NCBI RefSeq assembly: GCF_030708075.1
Contig: NZ_CP117982.1
Coordinates: forward strand, 124,001-188,000
Source: Candidatus Epulonipiscium viviparus
GTDB lineage: Bacteria; Bacillota; Clostridia; Lachnospirales; Cellulosilyticaceae
Direction of reading: 5' to 3'
DNA: 64,000 nucleotides
In this document: one piece after another, positions 1 through 8,851 of the stretch
Numbering within the stretch: the first letter of the stretch is position 1
Layout of the letters: each line of letters begins with the position of its first letter
The notes under the pieces: model-generated
Database searches by the model: none
The model's input: only the letters and a program-made list of their open reading frames with translations
What the model was told of the DNA's origin: nothing
Program-made: the position numbers and the translations under genes

Positions 1-39
1 TATGCCATATCAGGTTGTTGTAGTATGTAATAAATAGAC

Positions 40-70
40 AAAAAAAGTCCCCTCTAAAATTTAGGGGGGA
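40..70 (-). terminator. Rho-independent terminator of the CorC-like gene
   Basis: Read on the minus strand, a C-rich arm (61-70 region) pairs with a G-rich arm (48-55) with one G-U pair, and is followed by a run of seven T (A-run at 40-46 on the plus strand). It lies about 20 bases downstream of the CorC-like stop codon. Nothing else is visible in bases 1-39. Confidence 0.8.
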
Positions 71-86
71 TCGTAAAATAACTTAA

Positions 87-935
87 TTAAATTAAAACTT
101 CATTTTTCTTTTTGTAGATTTGAAGTTTTTCAACTCGGTTTCCTTTAATATTTTTTATCTCAAATGTTATACCATTGTAGTTAACTTTCACAAGATCTTT
201 AGGTATTTCGCCCAATAAGTGAATTACAAATCCACTAACAGTATCATAATGTTCACATTCTAAATCGATATTCAGCCTTTTGTTAATATCGTCTAAATGA
301 GCTAGCCCATCCACTAAGTATGAACCATCGTCTTGCAACGTAATAGCTGTGTCCTCACTATCATCATCTTGAATATCTCCTATTATTTCTAACATTATAT
401 CATTAAGAGTTACAATACCAGAAACATCCCCGTATTCATCACAAATAATTGCCATATGTTTTTTCTCAGCCTGCATTTCTTTTAAAAGTTTCTTTATGTT
501 TTTTGCTTCTGGAACAATATATGGTTTGTCAAGAACGTCTTCTAATATTACTGCCTTCAATTCTCTTTGACATTTGTAAAGATGACCTAAAAATGTTTGA
601 ACATGTAGCACCCCGATAACTTTGTGGACATCCCCTTCGTATACTGGCAGTCGAGCAAAAGATGTTTCCAAAACAAAATCTATAATCTCATCAATATCTT
701 TGGATATATCGATGGCCACGATTTCGGGTCTTGGTGTCATAACTTCATTTGCATTTTTGCCATGAAAATCCAAAATCCCCTCTATCATTTCTTTTGAAGT
801 TACATCTATAATTCCCTCTTTACTGCCTTCATCTATTAACCGTAGAATGGATTCTTCAGATACTGATTTTTTTTCCTGTCTACGAAATAAACTTCCCCAA
901 AAAGTAAACCTTTTGACCTGCGGTTGCCCTTCCAA
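87..935 (-). CDS. CBS-pair / CorC-HlyC domain protein
   Basis: A 282-residue soluble protein of the hemolysin C/CorC group. Residues ~60-185 form a tandem CBS pair (MTPRPEIVAID opening the first, AIICDEYGDVSGIVTLNDI in the second). The C-terminal ~80 residues are a CorC/HlyC transporter-associated domain (DGSYLVDGLAHLDDINKRL). The membrane DUF21 domain of longer relatives is absent, so it resembles the short CorC form. CorC-type proteins have been linked to Mg2+/Co2+ homeostasis and CBS pairs commonly bind adenine nucleotides; the exact role here is unknown. Start: a TTG codon six bases after AGGGGGA, a strong ribosome binding site. It has its own promoter and terminator, so it is probably monocistronic. 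Confidence 0.85.
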   Translation of the reverse strand: MEGQPQVKRFTFWGSLFRRQEKKSVSEESILRLIDEGSKEGIIDVTSKEMIEGILDFHGKNANEVMTPRPEIVAIDISKDIDEIIDFVLETSFARLPVYEGDVHKVIGVLHVQTFLGHLYKCQRELKAVILEDVLDKPYIVPEAKNIKKLLKEMQAEKKHMAIICDEYGDVSGIVTLNDIMLEIIGDIQDDDSEDTAITLQDDGSYLVDGLAHLDDINKRLNIDLECEHYDTVSGFVIHLLGEIPKDLVKVNYNGITFEIKNIKGNRVEKLQIYKKKNEVLI

Positions 936-977
936 ATAAATTCCCCCTCGATTTGAACAAAATTAAAATATGACTTT

Positions 978-1006
978 ATTATACACTATTTACATAAAAA
1001 TTGCAA
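978..1006 (-). promoter_or_regulatory. Sigma-A promoter for the CorC-like gene
   Basis: Minus-strand -35 TTGCAA (1001-1006) and perfect -10 TATAAT (978-983) separated by 17 bases, about 40 bases upstream of the TTG start. The promoter sits directly behind the stop codon of the kinase gene. Confidence 0.7.
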
Positions 1007-1009
1007 GTT

Positions 1010-2029
1010 TTAACGAATCATTTCTAAACTTGCGTCTTCGCTTTTGTGACTTTCAATAATCTGTTCTATCTCTATTTTGTTTAATGACTGCAAATCGCCA
1101 GGTATTGTATTCTTGACTGATGCGGTTGCGTTGCCAAACTCTAGAGCTGCTTTAGCATCCATATTATATTTCAATAACCCATATAGTACTCCCGAAATAT
1201 AGGCGTCCCCACTACCTATTCTGTCTACAACATCTATATGATGATATGGTTTTTCTTCATAAAAATCATCATTTTCTTTTTTGTAAATAATAGAAGTAAA
1301 AGAATGTAGTTTGGGACTGTGTACGAGTCTATTTGTTGCTGCTACTATACTTATATCATATTCGTTAGCAAAGCTACGCAAGATGTCTTTTGTATCACCT
1401 TCTTTGTTAAATGTGAGTCTTGCGGTACTATCAGAGCAAAAGAAAATATCCACTAACGGTAATATTTGGTTAATACATTCGCGGGCTTGATCACCACTCC
1501 AGAGGTTGCTTCTAAAGTTTACATCAAATGAGATCAGTGCTCCTGCGTCTTTAAATTTCTTCATCATTTCTATAGCGCATTGTTTGGTGTTATGGCATAA
1601 AGCGAGCGTGATGCCTGTTGTGTGAAAGCATTTTGTTTGGGTATACATATCTGCTGGAAATTCGGATGCAACAATTTTTTGGATAGAGCTGTGTGCTCGA
1701 TCATAGCAGATACGAGGTTTTCTAGGATATGCTCCATTTTCATAAAAGTATATACCAAGACGCGCATCTTTTGAGGTATCAAATAGCAGATAATCGTCAC
1801 TTACCCCAACAAATCGTATTCCATTTTTAGCATATTCACCGATATCGTTTGCCGGTACTTTTGAAATGACACCAGTTCTAAGACCCAACTGAGCCACTCC
1901 ACTAAGAACATTGAGCTCAGCGCCGCCTACGTTTTTTTCAAGCGAATTGCCTCGAGTAAGTCGTTCGTTCATAGGTGGTGATAGGCGTAACATTATTTCT
2001 CCAAGTGATAGTAAATCAAATTTATTCAT
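1010..2029 (-). CDS. kdgK: PfkB-family sugar kinase, probably 2-keto-3-deoxygluconate kinase
   Basis: A 339-residue ribokinase/PfkB-fold protein. The N-terminal GEIMLRLSPP and NVGGAELNVLSGVAQLG match the substrate-binding region of KDG kinases. The C-terminal DRIGSGDAYISGVLYGLL is the PfkB signature with the anion-hole glycines and catalytic Asp. KDG kinases phosphorylate 2-keto-3-deoxy-D-gluconate, the step before aldol cleavage to pyruvate and glyceraldehyde-3-phosphate in hexuronate breakdown. That fits the tagaturonate reductase encoded 18 kb away, though no KDPG aldolase is in the window. The ATG is preceded by AGGAGAAGATT. Related fructokinases or other keto-sugar kinases cannot be excluded. 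Confidence 0.75.
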   Translation of the reverse strand: MNKFDLLSLGEIMLRLSPPMNERLTRGNSLEKNVGGAELNVLSGVAQLGLRTGVISKVPANDIGEYAKNGIRFVGVSDDYLLFDTSKDARLGIYFYENGAYPRKPRICYDRAHSSIQKIVASEFPADMYTQTKCFHTTGITLALCHNTKQCAIEMMKKFKDAGALISFDVNFRSNLWSGDQARECINQILPLVDIFFCSDSTARLTFNKEGDTKDILRSFANEYDISIVAATNRLVHSPKLHSFTSIIYKKENDDFYEEKPYHHIDVVDRIGSGDAYISGVLYGLLKYNMDAKAALEFGNATASVKNTIPGDLQSLNKIEIEQIIESHKSEDASLEMIR

Positions 2030-2061
2030 AATCTTCTCCTTTTGTTATAATGATACATTCT

Positions 2062-2090
2062 ATTATGGATAGTTATGAACTGTTAGTCAA
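2062..2090 (-). promoter_or_regulatory. Sigma-A promoter for the sugar kinase gene
   Basis: Minus-strand TTGACT (2085-2090) and CATAAT (2062-2067) with a 17-base spacer. The -35 box overlaps the stop codon of the spoVR gene, so the kinase probably has a promoter independent of the sporulation operon. Confidence 0.55.
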
Positions 2091-3262
2091 CTGGTAAAGT
2101 TTTGTACATAAATTTTGTTTTGATTATCACAAATAATTTTGCGTGTGATGCCAGAAAAATCAGTAATAAGCGTAATTTCTCTTTTAAGCAATGATTGGAT
2201 ATGCTTTAGAGTTTCAGTTGTGTACAATAAGTCTAATTCTCGTCCATCAAAAATGTGTAATATAGTAAACATATTATTATTATATTCGACTATCTCCATT
2301 TCGGGAACACTATTTTTACCAATATGATTAATTAATGTAGTTTGTATTTTTGTGAATTCATTTGAAGATGTTTTTACAGTTGAAACTGCATCCTTATTGG
2401 TATATGAAAACAAGTTCATTTCTGTGCATAATTTTTCAGTGAGATAATTTCGGATGAATGAACTGTCATTGTTAAATTCACGCACGGCCAGCATTTTTGC
2501 GATATCATTTTTTTCATAAATATCAGTCCAAATTTTAAAACCTATATAATATGGATTTAACGTACCTTTCGTGGGTGAAATTACAGTATTATGTAGTGAA
2601 ATAAATTCAAAATATTTATCTGCTGGCAAATTAAGTTCGTTTAAAATTTTGTAATGCCAAAAACTAGCCCACCCTTCATTGATAATTTTAGTTTCTATTT
2701 GTGGTTGAAAATACCTATTTTGTTGCGCTACGATTTGTATTATATCAGATTGCCAACCCGTGGTATTCTGTGCAATAAAGTCTAGCAGAGAGCCCTGCGC
2801 GCAATAGCTTTTAATGGAATGTGCTGCAGTCAAAATATCTTCCACTGCAGCTTCTCCAAATTCTCTGATATATTCTCGTATGCGCTGAGAGTGATATTTA
2901 AACATGGTAATAGCGTCTTTGGAACCTTGATTTTCTGTAAAAAATACATTGTTCTTAAAGAAGTCGTTGTGGGCAAATACATGGGCAATAATAAGTATCT
3001 GAGTAAGCTGAGAATTAGTTTTTAATAAATACGCAATACAGGGATTGTTGTTTATAACAACTTCAAAAGAAGTTTTGGTAGATTTTAATCTATCAAACAA
3101 TTTACCAAAGCTCCAATGTGGATAGTGATTGATAAAACCTGCATATGTCATATATCCTATCATATCAGATTTATTAACAAATTCAAATTCTTGGGGATAA
3201 AAGGACAATCCGTATTGCTGTTCTAGTGCTTCTATTTGGTTGCTATAATCCATTAATGTCAT
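2087..3262 (-). CDS. spoVR: SpoVR family protein
   Basis: About 391 residues. The sequence contains typical SpoVR family features: FYPQEFEFVNKSDMIGYMTY near the N-terminus, the HNDFFKNN segment, and INEGWASFWHYKILNEL. In Bacillus the family is connected with spore cortex formation. In many other bacteria it is encoded with PrkA and the YhbH/YeaH protein as a stress- or stationary-phase-induced trio, exactly as here. I chose the ATG six bases after GAGG; a TTG 18 bases further upstream lies inside the ribosome-binding region. The start overlaps the 3' end of the upstream yhbH-like gene by about 20 bases, which suggests translational coupling. Confidence 0.88.
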   Translation of the reverse strand: MTLMDYSNQIEALEQQYGLSFYPQEFEFVNKSDMIGYMTYAGFINHYPHWSFGKLFDRLKSTKTSFEVVINNNPCIAYLLKTNSQLTQILIIAHVFAHNDFFKNNVFFTENQGSKDAITMFKYHSQRIREYIREFGEAAVEDILTAAHSIKSYCAQGSLLDFIAQNTTGWQSDIIQIVAQQNRYFQPQIETKIINEGWASFWHYKILNELNLPADKYFEFISLHNTVISPTKGTLNPYYIGFKIWTDIYEKNDIAKMLAVREFNNDSSFIRNYLTEKLCTEMNLFSYTNKDAVSTVKTSSNEFTKIQTTLINHIGKNSVPEMEIVEYNNNMFTILHIFDGRELDLLYTTETLKHIQSLLKREITLITDFSGITRKIICDNQNKIYVQNFTS

Positions 3263-4349
3263 CATGTACCTCGCAATCAACTACTTTTTTAAAAACTTCG
3301 AAGATGTCAGATTTTTTGAAAATTTTGAGTGCCAAAAAATTATTGCTAGTTATATGAGCATTATACTCGTTTAAAATTACACTGGAATAATTGTTAGTTT
3401 TGATCTCGATATAGCCAAATAGATTTGAACATAAGCAAAGTTCGTTTGCTAAACTAACAGCTAAATTGTTATCATCAGTCCAGTTATCACCGTCACTGCA
3501 GTGAAAGGTATATACGTTCCAAAGACGAGGATCGTATCGTTCTTTTATGATCTCTAAAGCTTTTGTGTATCCAGAGCTGATGTATGTACCGCCACTTTCA
3601 CCTTTGTGAAAAAAGTCATTTTCTGTAACTTCTTTAGCGATAGTGCTATGGGCAATAAATATCATCTCCACTTTGGCGTATCGAATTTTGATAAATTGGT
3701 ACAAAAGAAAATAAAAGCTTTTAGCCATATCCTTTTTTGTTGTTCCCATAGAACCTGAGGTATCCATAATGCACACGATAACAGCATTTGAATGATTGAT
3801 TTGCTTTTTGGCAAGAGATTGATATCTAATATCTTGATTAATAAACCGACCATTCTTATTGCGTATAATTTTTTCTTGAAGAGTTCTTTTTTTCGCAAAC
3901 CGAGGATATATACCAGTTTTTTTGATGCCTGATCTTTTTTGAGTGCTAAAATATTCCAGATTTTTGAATTTCTTTTCATATAAGTTGGGCAATTCTAGCT
4001 GTTCAAACAGCAAAGCGAGAGCATCGTCTAACACGATTTCGCTTTCATAAATATCTAGGCCCGCCTCATTGCTAGCTTCCATTTCAAAGTCACATTTTTC
4101 ATTTACCACTTCATCGCCATCGCCAATAGCAACGTATTCTGTAGAAGATCCAAATTTAAATCTATATTCCGGAAGCTCTTGTATTCTAACTTTAACAATA
4201 TTGCCCGCCGCTGTTTCTGTAATACTTTCGCCTACAATTAGCATATCAATATTTTCTCTGATGCTTTTCTCAACCAATTTTCTATGCCTCTTTGCGTCGC
4301 AGATGGGAGTGTATGATACATGGTCCGAAAAATCTCTAAATATAGCCAT
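3243..4349 (-). CDS. yhbH: YhbH/YeaH family protein (DUF444, UPF0229)
   Basis: A 368-residue DUF444 protein with a C-terminal von Willebrand A-like fold: VIVCIMDTSGSMG is a MIDAS-type DxSxS motif, followed by TYISSGYTKALEII and FHCSDGDNWTDDN. These proteins are encoded beside the PrkA kinase and SpoVR and probably act with them as a stress/sporulation module; the biochemical role is not settled. The chosen ATG follows GAGGTT at a normal distance and starts five bases after the prkA stop. A longer reading frame extends upstream into prkA but has no better binding site. Confidence 0.88.
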   Translation of the reverse strand: MAIFRDFSDHVSYTPICDAKRHRKLVEKSIRENIDMLIVGESITETAAGNIVKVRIQELPEYRFKFGSSTEYVAIGDGDEVVNEKCDFEMEASNEAGLDIYESEIVLDDALALLFEQLELPNLYEKKFKNLEYFSTQKRSGIKKTGIYPRFAKKRTLQEKIIRNKNGRFINQDIRYQSLAKKQINHSNAVIVCIMDTSGSMGTTKKDMAKSFYFLLYQFIKIRYAKVEMIFIAHSTIAKEVTENDFFHKGESGGTYISSGYTKALEIIKERYDPRLWNVYTFHCSDGDNWTDDNNLAVSLANELCLCSNLFGYIEIKTNNYSSVILNEYNAHITSNNFLALKIFKKSDIFEVFKKVVDCEVHDDINGL

Positions 4350-4353
4350 TGTT

Positions 4354-6123
4354 TTAACCTCGATGAATGAAATAGGCCAGATAGTCCAATGTATCTTTGG
4401 CACATGTGGAGCAATATCCAGCTTCTATCAATTTGGCGATCATATCATCATACTTTTGGCGATCCGAGCCGGCGTTAGAATTCTCGGCAGTGACAACTCG
4501 AGTAAGCTGTTTTAATGAAGTAACAAGCTTTGTTTCGATAGCTTTTTTGAGAGGTGGATAGCAAGTATATTCTATTAAATTTCCCAAGTTAGCTTGAGTG
4601 CGCACATAGGCGGCCACATCTTGGCGAAAGCCTTTTGCAGCACTAGCAGAGATATTTAACTGCATTTCGATCTCAGTCATAAATTCTTCGGCTGTTTCGT
4701 CTATTTCATCTGAGGCAACTGCGATATCTACATAGCGATCAAATATAGCCTGGGCTTGTTCTGTGTAACTATATATAAAATTTGTGACCACATCTTCTTC
4801 CAATGATTTTTGATAATCTTTTTTCACATAGACCTCCAAAAATTCGATATATTGCTTTTTAACATTTTCAGGTAAAATCATATCTTTGATCTCATTTTCT
4901 AATACTGCCATAAAATGAGGTGGAGTTAAGCATTTCCCGCAACTAGCAAAGGCTTTTCCAAATGTTTTCATTATAAACCTAACAGAGATGCCTTTCATCC
5001 CTTCGTGTGCTACTTTAGAAATATCAACACCTGCCTCTTCGGAATTATAAATTTTAAGCTTGGTAAATAAATCAACATTATCCGAAGGAAGTAGTCTCGT
5101 TAAAATTGCAAATTGAGCAGCAACGCGAAGCGTGTGAGGTGCAATGTGTACCCCAAAATTGGTTTGTTCCAAAAATTTTTTATAAATTTTAATTTCGTCA
5201 TCCAATATTAGACAATAAGGCACTTCTATTTTCACAATTCTATCCAAAATCGCTTCATTGGTCGGATCTGCTTTAAATTTATTCCATTCTGCTTCATTAG
5301 AGTGTGCTAATATGATTCCGTCAAAGTATAACATTTCTCCGCGAGAGGGAGATGGAATCAATTTTTCTTGAGTTGCAGTGAGCATTGTATATAAATACTC
5401 CACATCATTCTTAAAGACCTCTATAAATTCTATAATCCCTCTGTTTGCTGCATGAAAAGCACCGTTTAGAGAAAAAACTCGAGGGTCATCTTCTGGGTAT
5501 AAATCCATTTTAGAAATATCCACAGAGCCAATCAAGATGGAGGTATCCTGATTATTAGAGTCTACAGGAGGTACCACACCAATGCCTAAACGCTTGGATA
5601 CGCTAAATTTGCTAGAAGTAATTGGAAAATTTTCGTATTTACCATTAAACTCGTGAATCAATCTATATTTACACTTAGGGCAAAGATCGCCTTGTATCTT
5701 GAGACCCAAAGCATCTTCGAAATGTTTTCTAATTTGTTTTGGTATCAAATGTAATGGTTCTTCGTGCATAGGGCAACCATCCAAATGATATATAGCAGGG
5801 CTGTTTTCTAGCAATTGTTTGATCGAATCTATTAAAGAAGATTTTCCGGCGCCAACAGGACCTACTAAATATAAAATTTGTCTTGCTTCTTCGCCACCAT
5901 TCGCTGCAGCAAAGAAGTAATTTTTAATGCTAGTTAAAGTGTTCTCCATTCCAAAAAAGTTGTTTTCAAAAGTATTTAGTATCAGTTGAGCATAGAGTCG
6001 TTGATGTGCAAGTTTGTATATTGTCGGATCTTTATCTAAAATATATAAGTATTCCAAGAAAGTTATATTTAAAGATTTATCAGTTTGAATTCGTGTGTCT
6101 TCTATCAATTTAAAAAAATCCAT
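4354..6123 (-). CDS. prkA: PrkA serine protein kinase / AAA+ protein
   Basis: 589 residues, slightly shorter than the ~630 of Bacillus PrkA. An N-terminal AAA+ module carries a Walker A motif (LVGPVGAGKSSLIDS, residues ~88-102). A CPKCKY motif follows, and the C-terminal part is the PrkA kinase-like region. PrkA phosphorylates protein targets, has also been reported to have AAA+ protease-type activity, and is tied to sporulation or stationary-phase control. First gene of the prkA-yhbH-spoVR operon, with GGAGG eight bases before the ATG. The upstream gap contains a possible sporulation sigma-factor promoter rather than an obvious sigma-A site. Confidence 0.9.
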   Translation of the reverse strand: MDFFKLIEDTRIQTDKSLNITFLEYLYILDKDPTIYKLAHQRLYAQLILNTFENNFFGMENTLTSIKNYFFAAANGGEEARQILYLVGPVGAGKSSLIDSIKQLLENSPAIYHLDGCPMHEEPLHLIPKQIRKHFEDALGLKIQGDLCPKCKYRLIHEFNGKYENFPITSSKFSVSKRLGIGVVPPVDSNNQDTSILIGSVDISKMDLYPEDDPRVFSLNGAFHAANRGIIEFIEVFKNDVEYLYTMLTATQEKLIPSPSRGEMLYFDGIILAHSNEAEWNKFKADPTNEAILDRIVKIEVPYCLILDDEIKIYKKFLEQTNFGVHIAPHTLRVAAQFAILTRLLPSDNVDLFTKLKIYNSEEAGVDISKVAHEGMKGISVRFIMKTFGKAFASCGKCLTPPHFMAVLENEIKDMILPENVKKQYIEFLEVYVKKDYQKSLEEDVVTNFIYSYTEQAQAIFDRYVDIAVASDEIDETAEEFMTEIEMQLNISASAAKGFRQDVAAYVRTQANLGNLIEYTCYPPLKKAIETKLVTSLKQLTRVVTAENSNAGSDRQKYDDMIAKLIEAGYCSTCAKDTLDYLAYFIHRG

Positions 6124-6173
6124 CGAAGTACCTCCGTTTTTTCTATCATTTCAAATATATAAAATTTTTGTTT

Positions 6174-6202
6174 AATCTATGCATATAATCAAAATATATT
6201 TA
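6174..6202 (-). promoter_or_regulatory. Possible sigma-E/G-type sporulation promoter of prkA
   Basis: On the minus strand a -10-like CATAGATT (plus 6174-6181) matches the CATAnAnT pattern of mother-cell/forespore sigma factors. A TAAATAT element lies 14 bases upstream (6196-6202). It is about 50 bases before the prkA ATG. The region is very AT-rich, so chance matches are possible. Confidence 0.35.
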
Positions 6203-6252
6203 AGCTTTAGCAATAAAACGATTCAAAGCAAGCTTCTTTTGAACAAATCTCT

Positions 6253-7596
6253 TTATCGATGGTGAGTATCTTTAGCAGTATCAACAAACTTAGTATATTT
6301 TCCGAGCCAAGTAAGCTCAACAGTTCCTGTAGGGCCATTACGTTGCTTGGCAATAATAACTTCGCCTATATTTTTTTTATCTGTTTCTGGATTATAATAC
6401 TCATCCCTATATAAAAACATAACAACGTCTGCATCTTGCTCGATGGCACCCGATTCTCTAAGATCTGATAGCATAGGTCGATGATCGGCACGAGATTCAC
6501 AGGCCCGCGAAAGTTGCGACAAAGCAATTACCGGAGCATTCATCTCACGTGCGAGAGCCTTTAGTGATCTGGAAATTTCTGAAATCTCTTGCTGTCGAGA
6601 CTCAGATCTAGGATTTCCACTCATAAGTTGTAGATAATCGATCATAATTAAATCTAAGCCTTTTTCCATCTTAAGCCTACGACATTTAGCTCTCATATCC
6701 ATAACCGAAATCCCTGCAGTATCGTCGATAAAAACATCCGCTCCGGTAATTTTAGGAATGGCATGCGCTAAGGCATCAAAATCGGCAGTATTTAATTGTC
6801 CGGTTCGTATTTTTTGAGCATCCACGTGCGCCTCGCTACAAAGCATTCTATTTACGAGTTGATCTTTTGCCATTTCCAAGCTAAATATAGCTACTTTTTT
6901 ATGATTTACAATAGCGGCAGCCTGAATTATGTTTAATGCAAAAGCAGTTTTTCCCATAGAAGGTCTTGCGGCTACCAAAATTAAATCTGAAGGTTGTAAT
7001 CCAGAAGTCTTATAGTCTATGTCCGTAAAGCCTGTGGGTATTCCAGTAATTTGCCCTCCCGCTCTATTTGCTTGTTCGATTTTATTTATGGTTGTGACGA
7101 TAATTTCATTGACATGTAAAAAATCATCAGTTTGTTTATTTAAGAGTGCATTAGATAATTCTGCTTCTGCGTAAGCCATAATATCAGAAATAGGCTCTTC
7201 AGCTGAATAACTTTTGTTACTAATATTAGCAGAAGCATTAATGAGACGGCGTAAATTAGATTTATCTGCAACTATGTTAGAATATTCTTTGATATGAGCT
7301 GAAGTTGGAGTAACAGCAGTCAGATTAGCAAGATAATCAAGTCCTCCAATTTGTTCGAATTGACCACGTTCTATCAATTTTTCTTTAAGCGTTATAATAT
7401 CTATAGGAGTATTTTTTGCGTATAGTTCGAGAGTTGCGGCGAAAATTTCTTTATGAGTAGGGCGATAAAAATCATCTGCTGATAAAATTTGTGATGCAAT
7501 AGAAATTGCATCGCCAGAATCACCGTCCATAATAATTGAGCCTAAAACAGATTGCTCTGCGTCGATACTGTGTGGTGGAATGCGCATGTTTTCCAA
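6253..7596 (-). CDS. dnaB: Replicative DNA helicase DnaB
   Basis: About 447 residues. The N-terminal DnaB domain (PPHSIDAEQSVLGSIIMDGD) is followed by a RecA-fold helicase domain with Walker A ARPSMGKTAFALNI, Walker B LIMIDYLQLMSG, and the conserved SRSLKALAREMNAPVIALSQ and DLRESGAIEQDADVVMFLYR segments. It is the hexameric helicase that unwinds DNA at the replication fork. I place the start at a TTG eight bases after AGGA. The ATG ten codons upstream has no ribosome binding site. DnaB is often encoded near rplI in Bacillota, but not here. Confidence 0.95.
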   Translation of the reverse strand: MENMRIPPHSIDAEQSVLGSIIMDGDSGDAISIASQILSADDFYRPTHKEIFAATLELYAKNTPIDIITLKEKLIERGQFEQIGGLDYLANLTAVTPTSAHIKEYSNIVADKSNLRRLINASANISNKSYSAEEPISDIMAYAEAELSNALLNKQTDDFLHVNEIIVTTINKIEQANRAGGQITGIPTGFTDIDYKTSGLQPSDLILVAARPSMGKTAFALNIIQAAAIVNHKKVAIFSLEMAKDQLVNRMLCSEAHVDAQKIRTGQLNTADFDALAHAIPKITGADVFIDDTAGISVMDMRAKCRRLKMEKGLDLIMIDYLQLMSGNPRSESRQQEISEISRSLKALAREMNAPVIALSQLSRACESRADHRPMLSDLRESGAIEQDADVVMFLYRDEYYNPETDKKNIGEVIIAKQRNGPTGTVELTWLGKYTKFVDTAKDTHHR

Positions 7597-7700
7597 AATA
7601 ATTTTCCTGCCTTTCGATGTAAACATTTATTTTTATTAAGTATTGACTATTTTTGTGTAATTTAAACTTGCAAAAGGAAATAACATGATCGCAAAAGTGG

Positions 7701-7729
7701 TTTACATTTGAGTGGTAATTTGGTATAAT
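7701..7729 (+). promoter_or_regulatory. Sigma-A promoter of the carbohydrate ABC transporter operon
   Basis: TTTACA (7701-7706) and perfect TATAAT (7724-7729) with a 17-base spacer, about 50 bases before the ATPase ATG. Two TGGTA half-sites lie in the spacer (7713 and 7721) but do not form an inverted repeat. Confidence 0.75.
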
Positions 7730-7780
7730 GAGGTAAAATATTTTTAAAATTCTATAAGAAAGATATAATAGGTGAACGAC

Positions 7781-8851
7781 ATGATAGTAATAGAAAATTT
7801 ATGTAAAGTATATGATAACAAATTTGAAGTTTTAAAAGGAATAAATTTATCTATAAAAGAGGGCGAATTAATCTGCCTTCTAGGCACCAGTGGATGCGGA
7901 AAGTCTAGTCTATTAAATATTATTTCTGGACTGCTGCAACCATCTGATGGAGATATTAAATTTTATGGAAAATCTATCCTCAATACACATCCGAAAGATA
8001 GAAATATAGCCTTAGTATTTCAAAATTATGCTCTATACCCACACATGACAGTATTAGAAAATATTATGTTTCCTTTAAGAGTTGGTAAAAATAAAGTTTC
8101 CGAAGAAGAAGCAAGAAAATGTGCACATGAATATATGGAAATTACAAATATAGAAGCATTAGAACATAAGCGTCCGGCAAAGTTATCTGGTGGACAACAA
8201 CAAAGAGTGGCAATAGCAGCTGCCTTGATTCAAAAACCTAAAATTTTATTGTTAGACGAGCCTTTAAATAATTTAGATGCAAAACTGCGAATAAAAATAA
8301 GAGAAGAAATTAGAAGTTTAGTAAAAAATATGAATATCACAACTATATTTGTAACACACGATCAAGAAGAAGCGCTCTCAATTAGCGATCGAATTGCATT
8401 GATGGAAAATGGAACTATTGCTCAATTTGATGATCCGCAAAATTTATATTTAGAACCAGAAAGCTTATTTGTTGCAAAATTTATGGGCAACCCACCAATA
8501 AACTTATTTATAATGAGAAAGCAAGGATCAGAATTGATTACACCAGATTTTAACATCTCTATAGATAAATTGATACCCGAAAAATTTCGACGTAAATTAG
8601 AAGAAGAAGATTATTTGATAGGGATTCGTCCAGAATATTTTTTGTTAAATGAAGACGAAATATTTAGCGCAACGATAATGCTTAAGGAACTGGTGGGAAG
8701 AGACTGTGTTTTAACGTTTAAAATAAATAAACAAGTTGCTAAAATAATAGTTAATACAAATACAAAATTAACAGAAGGAGATAGAATATTAATTGGAATA
8801 GATTATAAAAATATTTATATATTCACGATTGATGGGATAAGGGTGTATTAA
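7781..8851 (+). CDS. Carbohydrate ABC transporter ATP-binding protein (MalK/UgpC type)
   Basis: About 356 residues. The nucleotide-binding domain has Walker A LLGTSGCGKSS, the signature LSGGQQQRVAIAAAL, Walker B ILLLDEPLNNLDAKLR and the switch His in FVTHDQEEALS. A C-terminal ~110-residue MalK-like OB-fold (TOBE) domain follows (GIRPEYFLL). This architecture is that of the shared ATPase of CUT1 sugar importers. The ATG follows AATAGGTGA with normal spacing; a GTG nine bases upstream overlaps that binding site. The stop overlaps the next start (TAATG), so translation is coupled to the permease. First gene of a four-gene importer operon. Confidence 0.9.
   Translation: MIVIENLCKVYDNKFEVLKGINLSIKEGELICLLGTSGCGKSSLLNIISGLLQPSDGDIKFYGKSILNTHPKDRNIALVFQNYALYPHMTVLENIMFPLRVGKNKVSEEEARKCAHEYMEITNIEALEHKRPAKLSGGQQQRVAIAAALIQKPKILLLDEPLNNLDAKLRIKIREEIRSLVKNMNITTIFVTHDQEEALSISDRIALMENGTIAQFDDPQNLYLEPESLFVAKFMGNPPINLFIMRKQGSELITPDFNISIDKLIPEKFRRKLEEEDYLIGIRPEYFLLNEDEIFSATIMLKELVGRDCVLTFKINKQVAKIIVNTNTKLTEGDRILIGIDYKNIYIFTIDGIRVY

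Noticed and set aside
1570-1800. 76-codon minus-strand frame inside the sugar kinase gene
   Set aside because: Alternative frame of a well supported PfkB gene, without a ribosome binding site.
7713-7725. Two TGGTA half-sites in the ABC importer promoter as a GntR operator
   Set aside because: They are direct, not inverted, and lack the TACCA arm seen in the two convincing operators.
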